Of a stretch of DNA of 27,642 nucleotides, positions 7,260 to 14,276 are shown piece after piece. Position 1 is the stretch's first letter, and each line of letters starts with the position of its first letter. Position numbers and translations under genes: made by a program. The stretch covers positions 1 through 27,642 of the forward strand of contig DCHT01000070.1 in the NCBI GenBank assembly GCA_002314885.1, written 5' to 3'. The notes beneath the pieces are model-generated. The model was given only the letters and a program-made list of their open reading frames with translations. It searched no databases and was not told the DNA's origin. Source of the DNA: Bacteroidales bacterium UBA1745 (lineage in GTDB: Bacteria > Bacteroidota > Bacteroidia > Bacteroidales > UBA932).

Positions 7260-10205
7260 ATGGGACAGATCGATTACACACAGCTGATGAGCAGGAGGAT
7301 ACGTAGAATCCTGCTCATCTGCAACAACTACGACAGCTACATACTTGAGGAAGACGGACATATCGAGTCCCTCATTTCCCAGGAATATTCAGATCTGAAC
7401 ATTTCCAATCCTCCTTCCATCGTCAGGGCTGAGTCTACACTCGAGGCCTTGGCCCTTCTGGAGAGGGGAGAGAGGTTCGACCTGGTTATGACTATGTATA
7501 ATGTGGGCGAGCTGGACGTATTCGAATTCTCCCATAAGTCGAAGGCCATTGCGCCCGAGACCAACATCGTCCTTATTCTCAGTTACTCGAAGGAACTCTA
7601 CAAGCAACTTGAGCAGAAGGACCGCAGCGACATCGACTCCGTGTTCTGCTGGAATAACTCCACGGATCTCCTCATCGCAATCATCAAACTCTTCGAGGAC
7701 AGGATGAATGCGGAAAAGGACATCCTCCAGTATGACGTGCAGGCAATTCTCCTCGTGGAGGATTCGGTCAGGTACTATTCGACCTACCTGCCTCTCATCT
7801 ACAAACTGATGCTCCAGCAGAATACACAGTCGATCAGCGATGCTCTCAACGAGCAGCAGCAGATCAGCCGTAAGAGGGCCCGTCCTAAGCTTCTTATGGC
7901 CACGAACTACGAGGATGCGATCAATCTCTACGAACGCTACAAGGCGAATCTCCTCGGAGTCATCTCCGATATGGGCTTCGTGCTCCACGACGGCGACGCA
8001 TCCGAAACGGAGAAGCTCGATGCAGGTGTGGACCTGTGCAGGCACATCCATCAGGACAACCCTTATATGCCTTTCCTCTTCCAGTCCGCCCAGGCAAGTA
8101 TGAGGAAACTGGCCAGTGAGATGGGAGTAGGCTTCCTGCTCAAGGATTCCAAGACCCTCTATCACGAACTCAGCGAGTATATGGGCCGCGAATTCGGCTT
8201 CGGCGACCTTGTCATAACCGATCCGGAAACGGGCACTGAGGCTTATAGAGTCAAGGATCTCCGTGACCTCGAGAGGGCTATGAAGAGAATTGACGAGGCC
8301 TCCCTCAATGCTCTTACCAGCCGAAATTATCTTTCCAAGTGGCTGCTTGCACGCGGTCTCTTCGAACTCGGCTACAAGATACGTCCGCGCAAGGCGTCCG
8401 AATTCCCAGACCACGCCACCCATACTCGTTATCTGGCCCAGACTATCCACGACTACCGCATCAACCAGGCTCTCGGTGTGGTGGCGAAGTTCGATCCTGC
8501 CACCTACAACAGTGCTATCTGGTTCTCCCGCCTTGGAGACGGTTCTATGGGCGGAAAGGGCCGTGGACTGGCCTTCCTCAACCATACGCTCCAGCGCTAC
8601 AAGCTCTATGACGAGTGGGAAGGCGTACGCGTAATGGTGCCGAGGACTCTCGTGATCACCACCGAATACTTCGACCGCTTCATCATCGACAACGGTCTGC
8701 AGTACGTGATCAACGCCGATATTTCCGACGAGGAGGTGCTCTCCGAATTCGTGGCATCCACGCTTCCGGCCGAGCTCATCCAGGCGCTCAAGGTGTTCAT
8801 CCACCATATCCACAAGCCTCTGGCCGTCCGCTCCTCATCCAAACTTGAAGATTCATACTACCAGCCTTTCGCCGGTGTATATTCCACATATATGATCCCT
8901 CACACGGAGAATGAGGACCAGGAACTCCGACTGCTTACCAAGGCAATCAAGAGTGTCTATGCGTCCGTATTCTTCGCTTCTTCCCGTGGATACATCCTTT
9001 CTTCCGCAAATGTGCTTTCGGAGGAGAAGATGGCCATCGTGCTCCAGGAAATCTGCGGTACGGAAGACCAGGGATACTATTTCCCGACTTTCTCAGGCGT
9101 TGCCCGTTCCCTCAATTTCTATCCGATCGGCTATGAGACAGCCGAGGACGGCATCGCAAAGGTCGCATACGGTCTCGGCAAGGCTGTCGTGGACGGTGAG
9201 CAGGTGCTCCGCTTCTCTCCGGCCTATCCTGACCACGTCCTGCAGACTTCCACTATTGAACTGGCGATGAAGGAGACCCAGAACGTGATGTACGCCCTGA
9301 ACCTCCAGCCGGACAAGTTCAAGACTTCCATCAACGATTCCATCAACCTCGAGAGACTCGACCTGATGGATTCCAGCAAGTTCCGCAACATCAAGTACGT
9401 TGCGTCCACCTTTGATTACAATTCCGGCCAGATGGTCAGCTCTCCTTATGCTGAGGGCCCTAAGATCATCACTTTCTCCCATATTCTCCAGTATCGTACT
9501 TTCCCTCTCGCAGAAATCCTGAAGCGCATACTCCAGATTGCCCAGGACGAGATGAAATGCTGCGTGGAGATTGAGTTTGCGGCCAATCTCGATGTGGAGA
9601 AGGGCAAACCGAAGGTCTTCAATATGCTCCAGATCCGTCCTATTTCGCGAAACAGCAGCGGTGAGAACATAGATTGGAAGACTGTGGACCAGAGCGAGCC
9701 TCTCGTGGCCTCTGACAGCGCTTTGGGCACTGGTTGGATAAATGGCCTCACTGACTTCGTCTATATCAAATCTGAGGCATTTGACGTGATGCGCACCCGC
9801 GAGATTGCTGCGCAGCTGACTGAATTGAACTCCAGAATGCGCGTGGAAGGCCGCAACTATGTGCTGCTCGGCTACGGTCGCTGGGGCTCTACCATCGATT
9901 CCCTCGGTGTGCCTGTGCAGTGGAGCCATATTTCCGAGGCCAAGGTGCTCATCGAGTCCGGACTTCCTAACTTCCACGTGGATCCAAGCCAGGGCACCCA
10001 TTTCTTCCAGAATATGACCTCCTTCAACGTGGGCTATATCAATATCAATCCAGACAGCGGAGAGGGCGTATTCGACGAGGCCAGACTGAATGCAATGCCT
10101 GCAGTCGCCGAGACCGAATTCCTCCGTCACGTGCGTTTTGAGCAGCCTATGCGCATTTGCATAGATGGCTTGAAATCAAAGGCTTACATAGGGGAAGATA
10201 AATAG
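7260..10205 (+). CDS. Double receiver-like / PEP-synthase-type ATP-grasp fusion protein
   Basis: A 981-residue cytoplasmic protein. Residues about 14-140 look like a degenerate receiver domain: the phosphoacceptor Asp position reads FDLVMTMYNVG, without the usual Asp. Residues about 160-310 look like a second receiver with its key residues in place: D168 in ILLVEDS, D237 in GVISDMG, K295 in FLLKDS. Residues about 420-796 resemble the N-terminal ATP-binding domain of PEP synthase and pyruvate phosphate dikinase, with GSMGGKGRG (K433), LAVRSSSKLED (R524) and the closing QIRPIS (791-796). The swivelling phospho-histidine domain and the PEP-binding TIM barrel are absent; instead a C-terminal region of about 185 residues with YVLLGYGRWGST follows. 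It is therefore not a normal PEP synthase. It sits 13 bp after gdhA and 20 bp before apt. Function unknown; a phosphorylation-controlled ATP-dependent enzyme is an inference. Confidence 0.85.
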   Translation: MGQIDYTQLMSRRIRRILLICNNYDSYILEEDGHIESLISQEYSDLNISNPPSIVRAESTLEALALLERGERFDLVMTMYNVGELDVFEFSHKSKAIAPETNIVLILSYSKELYKQLEQKDRSDIDSVFCWNNSTDLLIAIIKLFEDRMNAEKDILQYDVQAILLVEDSVRYYSTYLPLIYKLMLQQNTQSISDALNEQQQISRKRARPKLLMATNYEDAINLYERYKANLLGVISDMGFVLHDGDASETEKLDAGVDLCRHIHQDNPYMPFLFQSAQASMRKLASEMGVGFLLKDSKTLYHELSEYMGREFGFGDLVITDPETGTEAYRVKDLRDLERAMKRIDEASLNALTSRNYLSKWLLARGLFELGYKIRPRKASEFPDHATHTRYLAQTIHDYRINQALGVVAKFDPATYNSAIWFSRLGDGSMGGKGRGLAFLNHTLQRYKLYDEWEGVRVMVPRTLVITTEYFDRFIIDNGLQYVINADISDEEVLSEFVASTLPAELIQALKVFIHHIHKPLAVRSSSKLEDSYYQPFAGVYSTYMIPHTENEDQELRLLTKAIKSVYASVFFASSRGYILSSANVLSEEKMAIVLQEICGTEDQGYYFPTFSGVARSLNFYPIGYETAEDGIAKVAYGLGKAVVDGEQVLRFSPAYPDHVLQTSTIELAMKETQNVMYALNLQPDKFKTSINDSINLERLDLMDSSKFRNIKYVASTFDYNSGQMVSSPYAEGPKIITFSHILQYRTFPLAEILKRILQIAQDEMKCCVEIEFAANLDVEKGKPKVFNMLQIRPISRNSSGENIDWKTVDQSEPLVASDSALGTGWINGLTDFVYIKSEAFDVMRTREIAAQLTELNSRMRVEGRNYVLLGYGRWGSTIDSLGVPVQWSHISEAKVLIESGLPNFHVDPSQGTHFFQNMTSFNVGYININPDSGEGVFDEARLNAMPAVAETEFLRHVRFEQPMRICIDGLKSKAYIGEDK

Positions 10206-10225
10206 ATACTTAAAATACAATTGAT

Positions 10226-10798
10226 ATGTACGAGGACGTAATCAAACACTATCCTAACTTCCCGATTCCGGGAATCGACTTCATCGACATTATGCCTTTT
10301 ATGCAGAACCGCGAGGTTTTTGCCGATCTCATCAAGGACATTGACAAGCTTGTTCTGGCTCCTAGCGTGGTGACTGCTGAGGCGCGTGGTTTCCTCTTCA
10401 CGGCTCCGCTTCTTTCCCTCGAGGGCAGCAAGGTGTGCAACATCATACCTGCACGCAAGAAGGGCAAACTTCCATTCGCGAAGGGTGATCTCCAGGAGGT
10501 GACCTATATGAAGGAATACGGTCCGGATCATATCTACTACCGTCTTTCCGACATTGCAGCAGGGGAGCCAAACGGTGACACCTACGAGGTTACCTTCTTC
10601 GACGATATTCTCGCCACTGGCGGCACTGCAGAGGGCATTGCACTCTCTCTCAACGCCCAGAAGATCGTCAAGGACGGCAAGACCTACAACGTAAAGGTCA
10701 AGAATTTCGTATTCCTCGTGGAGCTTGCATCTGAGATCCCAGGTGCGGCTGCCCGCCTCGAGAAGATCGCGCCTGTCAGCAGCATCATCAAGCTTTAA
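10226..10798 (+). CDS. apt: Adenine phosphoribosyltransferase
   Basis: Purine-salvage enzyme that makes AMP from adenine and PRPP in the cytoplasm. The 190-residue protein has FPIPGIDFIDIMPFM at the N terminus, AEARGFLF (the adenine-pocket region), IPARKKGKLP, and the PRPP-binding motif FFDDILATGGTAE with D126 and D127. It is slightly longer than the usual 170-180 residues. It is the last gene of the + strand cluster, 20 bp after the receiver/ATP-grasp gene, and is followed by a repeat block and a terminator at 10988-11026. Other type I phosphoribosyltransferases are possible, but the ARKKGKLP motif favours APRT. Confidence 0.92.
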   Translation: MYEDVIKHYPNFPIPGIDFIDIMPFMQNREVFADLIKDIDKLVLAPSVVTAEARGFLFTAPLLSLEGSKVCNIIPARKKGKLPFAKGDLQEVTYMKEYGPDHIYYRLSDIAAGEPNGDTYEVTFFDDILATGGTAEGIALSLNAQKIVKDGKTYNVKVKNFVFLVELASEIPGAAARLEKIAPVSSIIKL

Positions 10799-10813
10799 GC
10801 TGCCGCTGGGCTC

Positions 10814-10944
10814 CTACCCAGGCCGCTTCGCGCTGTGCCTCCAGCCCAGGCCGCTTCGCGCTGTGCCTCCAGTCCAGGCCGCTCCGCGCTGTGCCTCCAG
10901 CCCAGGCCGCTCCGCGCTGTGCCTCCAGCCCAGGCCGCTTCGCG
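10814..10944. repeat. 28-bp GC-rich tandem repeat, about 4.7 copies
   Basis: Units start at 10814, 10842, 10870, 10898 and 10926 (the last partial, ending near 10944). Each contains the core CAGGCCGCTYCGCGCTGTGC and copies differ at only one to three positions. The unit is not a multiple of three, so it is not a coding repeat. It begins 15 bp after the apt stop codon and runs directly into the left arm of a long inverted repeat. Confidence 0.9.
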
Positions 10945-11089
10945 GGCGACGGTAGAAAACCTCGCTCCGCTCGTCCCTCCCAAAACTAAAAAAGTCCTAT
11001 TTTGAGCAAGCTCAATAGGACTTTTTGTCGTTTTGGGCCCCTCCCTCTTACAAGGCCGAGGGTGGCCATGGTTTTCTACCGTCGCCCGC
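10942..11089. repeat. Nested palindrome (20-bp outer arms) around the apt terminator
   Basis: The outer arms at 10942-10961 and 11070-11089 are perfect 20-bp reverse complements. Inside them CCCAAAAC (10979-10986) pairs with GTTTTGGG (11030-11037), and inside that lies the terminator stem. Outside the arms, CCCAGGC on the left and GCCTGGG on the right continue the symmetry after a short mismatched stretch. The element is 148 bp long and contains no recognisable gene. It resembles REP/BIME-type or miniature inverted-repeat elements, but no target-site duplication was identified. Confidence 0.85.
10988..11026 (+). terminator. Strong bidirectional intrinsic terminator after apt
   Basis: AAAAAGTCCTATT pairs with AATAGGACTTTTT (13 bp), with a further GAGC/GCTC complementarity at the tip. 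An A-tract on the left and a T-tract on the right allow termination in both directions. It suits the convergent arrangement of apt (+) and the EamA transporter (-). Confidence 0.9.
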
Positions 11090-11132
11090 TGCGCTTGCCT
11101 GGGTGTTTTCCAAGGGATGCAACCTGATTTTC

Positions 11133-11279
11133 GTTGAGCACGTTGATGCCCTTTCTAACACTCTGAGAGGCCGATTAATGTGCTCACTTTGGCCAAAAAG
11201 CCTCCGTTGAGCACGAGAATCCATCATTGTGAGCGTTAATACCACATAGCTGTGCTCAACAATTATTGGGTTGAGTGTG
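11133..11279. repeat. Cluster of TTGAGCAC-like words in direct and inverted orientation
   Basis: GTTGAGCACG occurs at 11133-11142 and again at 11206-11215. The reverse-complement word GTGCTCA occurs at 11180-11186 and GTGCTCAAC at 11252-11260, and a variant GTTGAGTGTG at 11270-11279. The last two form a dyad, CTCAAC (11255-11260) and GTTGAG (11270-11275), just downstream of the EamA stop codon. No gene was found in 11090-11287. The role is unknown. Confidence 0.6.
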
Positions 11280-11287
11280 TCGTCGCG

Positions 11288-12283
11288 CTAATTGGCCTTC
11301 GCGCGGGAGCGGTTGACGAGGGCGACTCCGGCGAAGACGAGGACCATCGCGAGGGCCTTCTGCCAGGTGAGTTTGTCCATACCTATAATTATACTAACAG
11401 CCACAGCGATGATAGGCTGTACGTAGGTGTACATACTGACGAGGGTAGGGCGCAACCTCTGCTGGCCGTATGGGATGAGAAAATAGGCAAAGAGGGTAGC
11501 GAAGACAACCAGGAATCCGATCTCAAGCCAGACTTTGCCGCTGATGATGGCGTATTCGGCGTGGATGAGGCCTCCGATGGAGAGCGGCAGTGACACGATC
11601 AGCGACACCAGGAACATCCATTTCATAAAGGTGATGACGTCGTATTTGGCAATCAGAGGGCGGAATATGCCCAGATAGAGGGAGAAACTGATGCCGTTCA
11701 CAAGCAGCCAGAAGACGCCCCAAGGCTGCGTTTGCTCGACTCCATTGCTGGCGTGTACGGAATTGAGAATCAAGAAGATAATACCGCCTAAGCTAATCAA
11801 TACTCCAAGTGCTTTCTTGGGGGTGATTGGCTCTTTTAAGAAGATGGCGGCGAAGAACATAGTGAAGATCGGGTTGACGGATTGGATGATTGAGGCGTCC
11901 ACTGTGGTGACCATCGATATGGCCTTCAGGAAGGTTACCTGAGGTACGAAGAGACCCAGCAGGGAGGCCGCGATGACTTTCCACCAGTCTTCTTTGTCGA
12001 TGACATTCTTTCTGGCTTTGACTACGTTCTTTTCGTTAGCCTCGATTGAATCTTTAGTTGACTTACTTCTTGAGCTATGACTCGGTAAGTGCTTGTCTTT
12101 GATGCTGATAATCAGTGAGAGCAGCCAGAATAGGGCGGTGGCTCCGATGGCTCTGATGGTGAAGAGTGCCAGGGGAGGAATGGCACCGCAAAGGGCGATG
12201 TCCCTGCAGAATACTATATTGAGTCCGAAGATCGCGTATGCGAGAAAACAGGCAATATGTCCGGCTGTCGTCTTTCTGTCCAT
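11288..12283 (-). CDS. EamA/DMT-family transporter
   Basis: An inner-membrane permease of the drug/metabolite transporter superfamily with about ten hydrophobic helices in two EamA repeats. One lies near the N terminus (GHIACFLAYAIFGLNIVF) through FFAAIFLKEPITPKKALGVLISLGGIIFL; the second ends with AVAVSIIIGMDKLTWQKALAMVLVFAGVALV. A hydrophilic insertion of about 45 residues rich in Ser, Lys and Asn separates early helices in repeat one. The ATG at 12283 (331 residues) is chosen because an upstream in-frame ATG at 12385 overlaps the -33 element of the likely promoter and so would not be transcribed. Substrate unknown; amino acids or metabolites are typical for the family. Confidence 0.9.
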   Translation of the reverse strand: MDRKTTAGHIACFLAYAIFGLNIVFCRDIALCGAIPPLALFTIRAIGATALFWLLSLIISIKDKHLPSHSSRSKSTKDSIEANEKNVVKARKNVIDKEDWWKVIAASLLGLFVPQVTFLKAISMVTTVDASIIQSVNPIFTMFFAAIFLKEPITPKKALGVLISLGGIIFLILNSVHASNGVEQTQPWGVFWLLVNGISFSLYLGIFRPLIAKYDVITFMKWMFLVSLIVSLPLSIGGLIHAEYAIISGKVWLEIGFLVVFATLFAYFLIPYGQQRLRPTLVSMYTYVQPIIAVAVSIIIGMDKLTWQKALAMVLVFAGVALVNRSRAKAN

Positions 12284-12285
12284 CT

Positions 12286-12335
12286 GTTCGAAAGCTCGTT
12301 TGTTTTTGTTCGAAGTCCGTTTGTTTTCGTTCGAA
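12286..12335 (-). repeat. Three GTTCGAA words spaced 21-22 bp in the transporter leader
   Basis: GTTCGAA lies at 12286-12292, 12308-12314 and 12329-12335, about two helical turns apart, each followed by a similar G/T-rich stretch on the + strand. The core TTCGAA is a palindrome. The repeats fall between the predicted transcription start (near 12346) and the ATG at 12283. In the RNA, CGAAAT-AGCA-ATTTCG adds a small hairpin. They could be an operator or an RNA leader element. Confidence 0.6.
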
Positions 12336-12352
12336 ATTGCTATTTCGAGCGA

Positions 12353-12385
12353 CAAAGATACTCCAAAGTTTTCAGTATTTGTCAA
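12353..12385 (-). promoter_or_regulatory. Promoter of the EamA transporter
   Basis: On the minus strand TATCTTTG (12360-12353) is a perfect TAnnTTTG -7 box and TTGAC (12385-12381) a fair -33 element with a 20-bp spacer. Predicted transcription starts near 12346, which leaves a leader of about 63 nt and rules out the longer ORF start. Confidence 0.7.
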
Positions 12386-12537
12386 GATTTTTTAACTTCG
12401 TGACTGCATTTATGGAGCTTAAGACGACTGACTTTAGCGATTTGAGCAATTTTCGTCGTTATTTGCTTTATATCTAATTATATTATTGAGAATTAAGTAA
12501 ATAAACAATATTGTTATAAGTATTAACTTTTTTGTTA

Positions 12538-13314
12538 ATGAAGAAAGTAACTGTTTTTGCCTGCCTTTGGGCAGTGATTTCCCTTACTTCCTGCTGGTCA
12601 GGAACGTATTCCGGTGCCGACATTCCTGACTCGTTGGAACTGCCTGCATACAAGTCGACCGAAGACGTGATCCGTCACGAGGCATACGTGACCTGCTACA
12701 ATCACAAGACCCTCTGTCCGGACTGGGTGGCCTGGGAACTGACTTCCGATGAGACTAGGGGACACCTTTCCCGCGATGGTTACAATTTCAGCTGGGAGCC
12801 TGACACCGAAAGGCCTAAGTCTGCAAGGGAAGATTACAGCAACAGCGGATGGGACAAGGGCCACATGGCTCCGGCTGCGGATATGAACTGGTCCGACCAG
12901 ACTATGAAGGAGTGTTTCTACCTGTCCAATATCTGTCCGCAGGACCACGAAATGAATTCAGGTGACTGGGAGTATATCGAAAGTGCCTGTCGCCGCTTCG
13001 CCCGCCAGTATGGCAAGGTGTGGATCGTGTGCGGTCCTATCTATGATTCCACTCCTTATCGGACCATCGGTAGGGACAAAGTGGCCATTCCGGACCGTTT
13101 CTTCAAGGCTATGCTCATTCGCAAGCAGGATGGTCAGTACTCTGCAATAGCATTCGTGATGCCCAACAAGGCTGAGCATCACGATCCATACTATTACAAG
13201 AGAACTGTCGACGAGGTGGAGGCCATAATCGGCCGCGACCTCTTCCCGAATCTGCCGGACGAGGTGGAGGAGACCGTCGAGTCACGCGTCATTTCCGGCG
13301 ACTGGGGAATTTAA
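12538..13314 (+). CDS. DNA/RNA non-specific endonuclease, lipoprotein
   Basis: A secreted nuclease of the NucA/Serratia (beta-beta-alpha-metal) family. The ATG at 12538 is chosen over a TTG two codons upstream because it starts a typical lipoprotein signal (MKKVTVFACLWAVISLTSC, lipidated Cys19). The catalytic motif appears as DKGHMAPA with H109 as the general base, where the family usually has DRGH. NICPQDHEMNSGDWEYIE supplies the conserved metal-binding Asn region. The family cleaves DNA and RNA without sequence preference; being a lipoprotein it should sit on the periplasmic or outer face of a membrane, suggesting nucleic-acid scavenging. It stands alone, convergent with the barrel-protein gene at 13358. 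Confidence 0.92.
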   Translation: MKKVTVFACLWAVISLTSCWSGTYSGADIPDSLELPAYKSTEDVIRHEAYVTCYNHKTLCPDWVAWELTSDETRGHLSRDGYNFSWEPDTERPKSAREDYSNSGWDKGHMAPAADMNWSDQTMKECFYLSNICPQDHEMNSGDWEYIESACRRFARQYGKVWIVCGPIYDSTPYRTIGRDKVAIPDRFFKAMLIRKQDGQYSAIAFVMPNKAEHHDPYYYKRTVDEVEAIIGRDLFPNLPDEVEETVESRVISGDWGI

Positions 13315-13353
13315 CCCTGGCAAATACTGACTGGGGAATCTAACCCTGGCAAA
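13300..13353 (+). repeat. 25-bp direct repeat spanning the nuclease stop codon
   Basis: The 25-bp stretch at 13300-13324, starting GACTGGGGAAT and containing the TAA stop, is repeated at 13329-13353 with one C/T difference; the period is 29 bp. The second copy repeats the last codons (Asp-Trp-Gly-Ile-stop) outside the gene. It looks like a recent tandem duplication of the gene end. No convincing terminator was seen in the 43-bp convergent gap. Confidence 0.85.
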
Positions 13354-13357
13354 GTAA

Positions 13358-14077
13358 TTAGAACGCAATACCCGCGCTGACGGCGAAGAAGACGGCTTTT
13401 GCGGCAGGGTTTGCCATCAAAGTGGCCGAGATTGGGAAACTGCAGCTCTTGAGTTCGAATTCGTGTCCTGCAGTGAGGCAGCAGTTGATGACGTTGAATG
13501 ATTTAGTTCCGTAGAAATCACTGTGATAAGGTGAGCAACCTACAGCGGCACTGAAATCAATTGCGCCTATGCTGAATGGGGCGGAGATTTCGAAATATGA
13601 GGAATAGTGCTCGTCGTTGTAGACGTTTGTGTACCAGTTGAAAGCTACGTATCCGAGCAGGTCATAGCCGACTCCGACTTCTATCGTGTGTGGGCCGCCG
13701 GTGAAATAGAGGTCTTCTGCGGCTGCAGGGCAGTAGTAGTCGGTGACGCCGATTGAAAAGCCTTTGATTGTGTAGGAGAGACTGAGGTCAATCTCGGGGA
13801 AGGCGAGACCGTCTGCGAAGCCTGCTGAGCCCCATACGTCGAAGGTGAGACCTTTCCAGGATATGTATGCGTCCGGCTGTATTGCCGCCTTATCCAACTG
13901 TGAACCTCGCCAGAGGTAGGAGGATACGACATCGAATCCGACGCCTGCCTCGATTGAGCATTTGCGCTTTGGCTTTTCTACAGTTGTTGAGTCAGTTGTC
14001 TCTGCAGATGTCTCGGCGAGGGCGTTGATGCTGGGCACAAGGGCCATCAGCACGATCAGGGAAAAGATCTTTTTCAT
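13358..14077 (-). CDS. Predicted outer-membrane beta-barrel protein (TorF/Gcw_chp-like)
   Basis: A 239-residue exported protein. The ATG at 14077 starts a clear signal peptide (MKKIFSLIVLMALVPSINALA); a longer ORF start at 14134 would begin inside a terminator hairpin and is rejected. After a Thr/Ser/Glu-rich linker the sequence has alternating hydrophobic strands, the motif SSYLWRGSQL near residues 50-59, and ends in GIAF with a C-terminal Phe, typical of outer-membrane barrels. The SSYxWRG motif recalls the TorF/Gcw_chp putative porin group; the assignment is by motif only. No promoter of its own was seen; the nearest lies upstream of a mini-ORF and terminator at 14103-14307, so read-through may control it. 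Confidence 0.75.
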   Translation of the reverse strand: MKKIFSLIVLMALVPSINALAETSAETTDSTTVEKPKRKCSIEAGVGFDVVSSYLWRGSQLDKAAIQPDAYISWKGLTFDVWGSAGFADGLAFPEIDLSLSYTIKGFSIGVTDYYCPAAAEDLYFTGGPHTIEVGVGYDLLGYVAFNWYTNVYNDEHYSSYFEISAPFSIGAIDFSAAVGCSPYHSDFYGTKSFNVINCCLTAGHEFELKSCSFPISATLMANPAAKAVFFAVSAGIAF

Positions 14078-14102
14078 TCGTTTTATATTTAATAGGTTAA
14101 AC

Positions 14103-14131
14103 AAAAAGGCCGATTCTTTCGAATCAGCCTT
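14103..14131 (-). terminator. Intrinsic terminator between mini-ORF and barrel-protein gene
   Basis: On the minus strand an 11-bp stem (AAGGCTGATTC with GAATCGGCCTT, one G-U pair) closes a GAAA tetraloop and is followed by TTTTTG-type U-rich sequence. It lies 33 nt after the mini-ORF stop and 25 nt before the barrel-protein ATG, so it either ends a small separate transcript or attenuates the downstream gene. Confidence 0.9.
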
Positions 14132-14164
14132 CATATTGATGTGTATACTGTCTCTTTTCTTGGT

Positions 14165-14257
14165 CTAAATGACTGACGGAATCGCACGCAAGAACAACAG
14201 AGCCAGGGGCTGCTGGTTCTGCTGCTGGTTGTTCTGTGAAGTCCTATAGTTAGCCAT
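14165..14257 (-). CDS. Gln/Asn-rich 30-codon mini-ORF (small protein or leader peptide)
   Basis: Unrecognised. The ORF begins 13 nt downstream of the predicted transcription start, with the A-rich start context GAGAAAAATGG. Codons 8-16 read QNNQQQNQQ, a run of nine consecutive Gln or Asn codons, followed by a hydrophobic tail (PLALLFLRAIPSVI). It is framed by an excellent promoter and a strong terminator, so the transcript itself is well supported; translation is not proven. A run of like codons followed by a terminator is the layout of an amino-acid attenuator, but a free small protein or a small RNA would look the same. Confidence 0.45.
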   Translation of the reverse strand: MANYRTSQNNQQQNQQPLALLFLRAIPSVI

Positions 14258-14276
14258 TTTTCTCAACTGTCTAGTG

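Noticed and set aside
7389..8813. 474-codon open frame antisense to the receiver/ATP-grasp gene
   Set aside because: A shadow of the sense gene; the translated sequence shows no domain. The same holds for 9093-10130 on the minus strand.
10814..10944. Possible CRISPR array
   Set aside because: The 28-bp units abut each other without spacers, and no cas gene is present.
10795..10983. Repetitive 62-codon minus-strand ORF over the 28-bp repeats
   Set aside because: The repeat unit is not a multiple of three and the frame only follows the repeat; no promoter or start context.
12284..12385. N-terminal extension of the EamA transporter (start at 12385)
   Set aside because: The upstream ATG overlaps the -33 element, and the extra residues only translate the repeated leader.
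14078..14134. Longer start of the barrel protein at 14134
   Set aside because: It would place a terminator hairpin inside the coding region and bury the signal peptide behind 19 residues.
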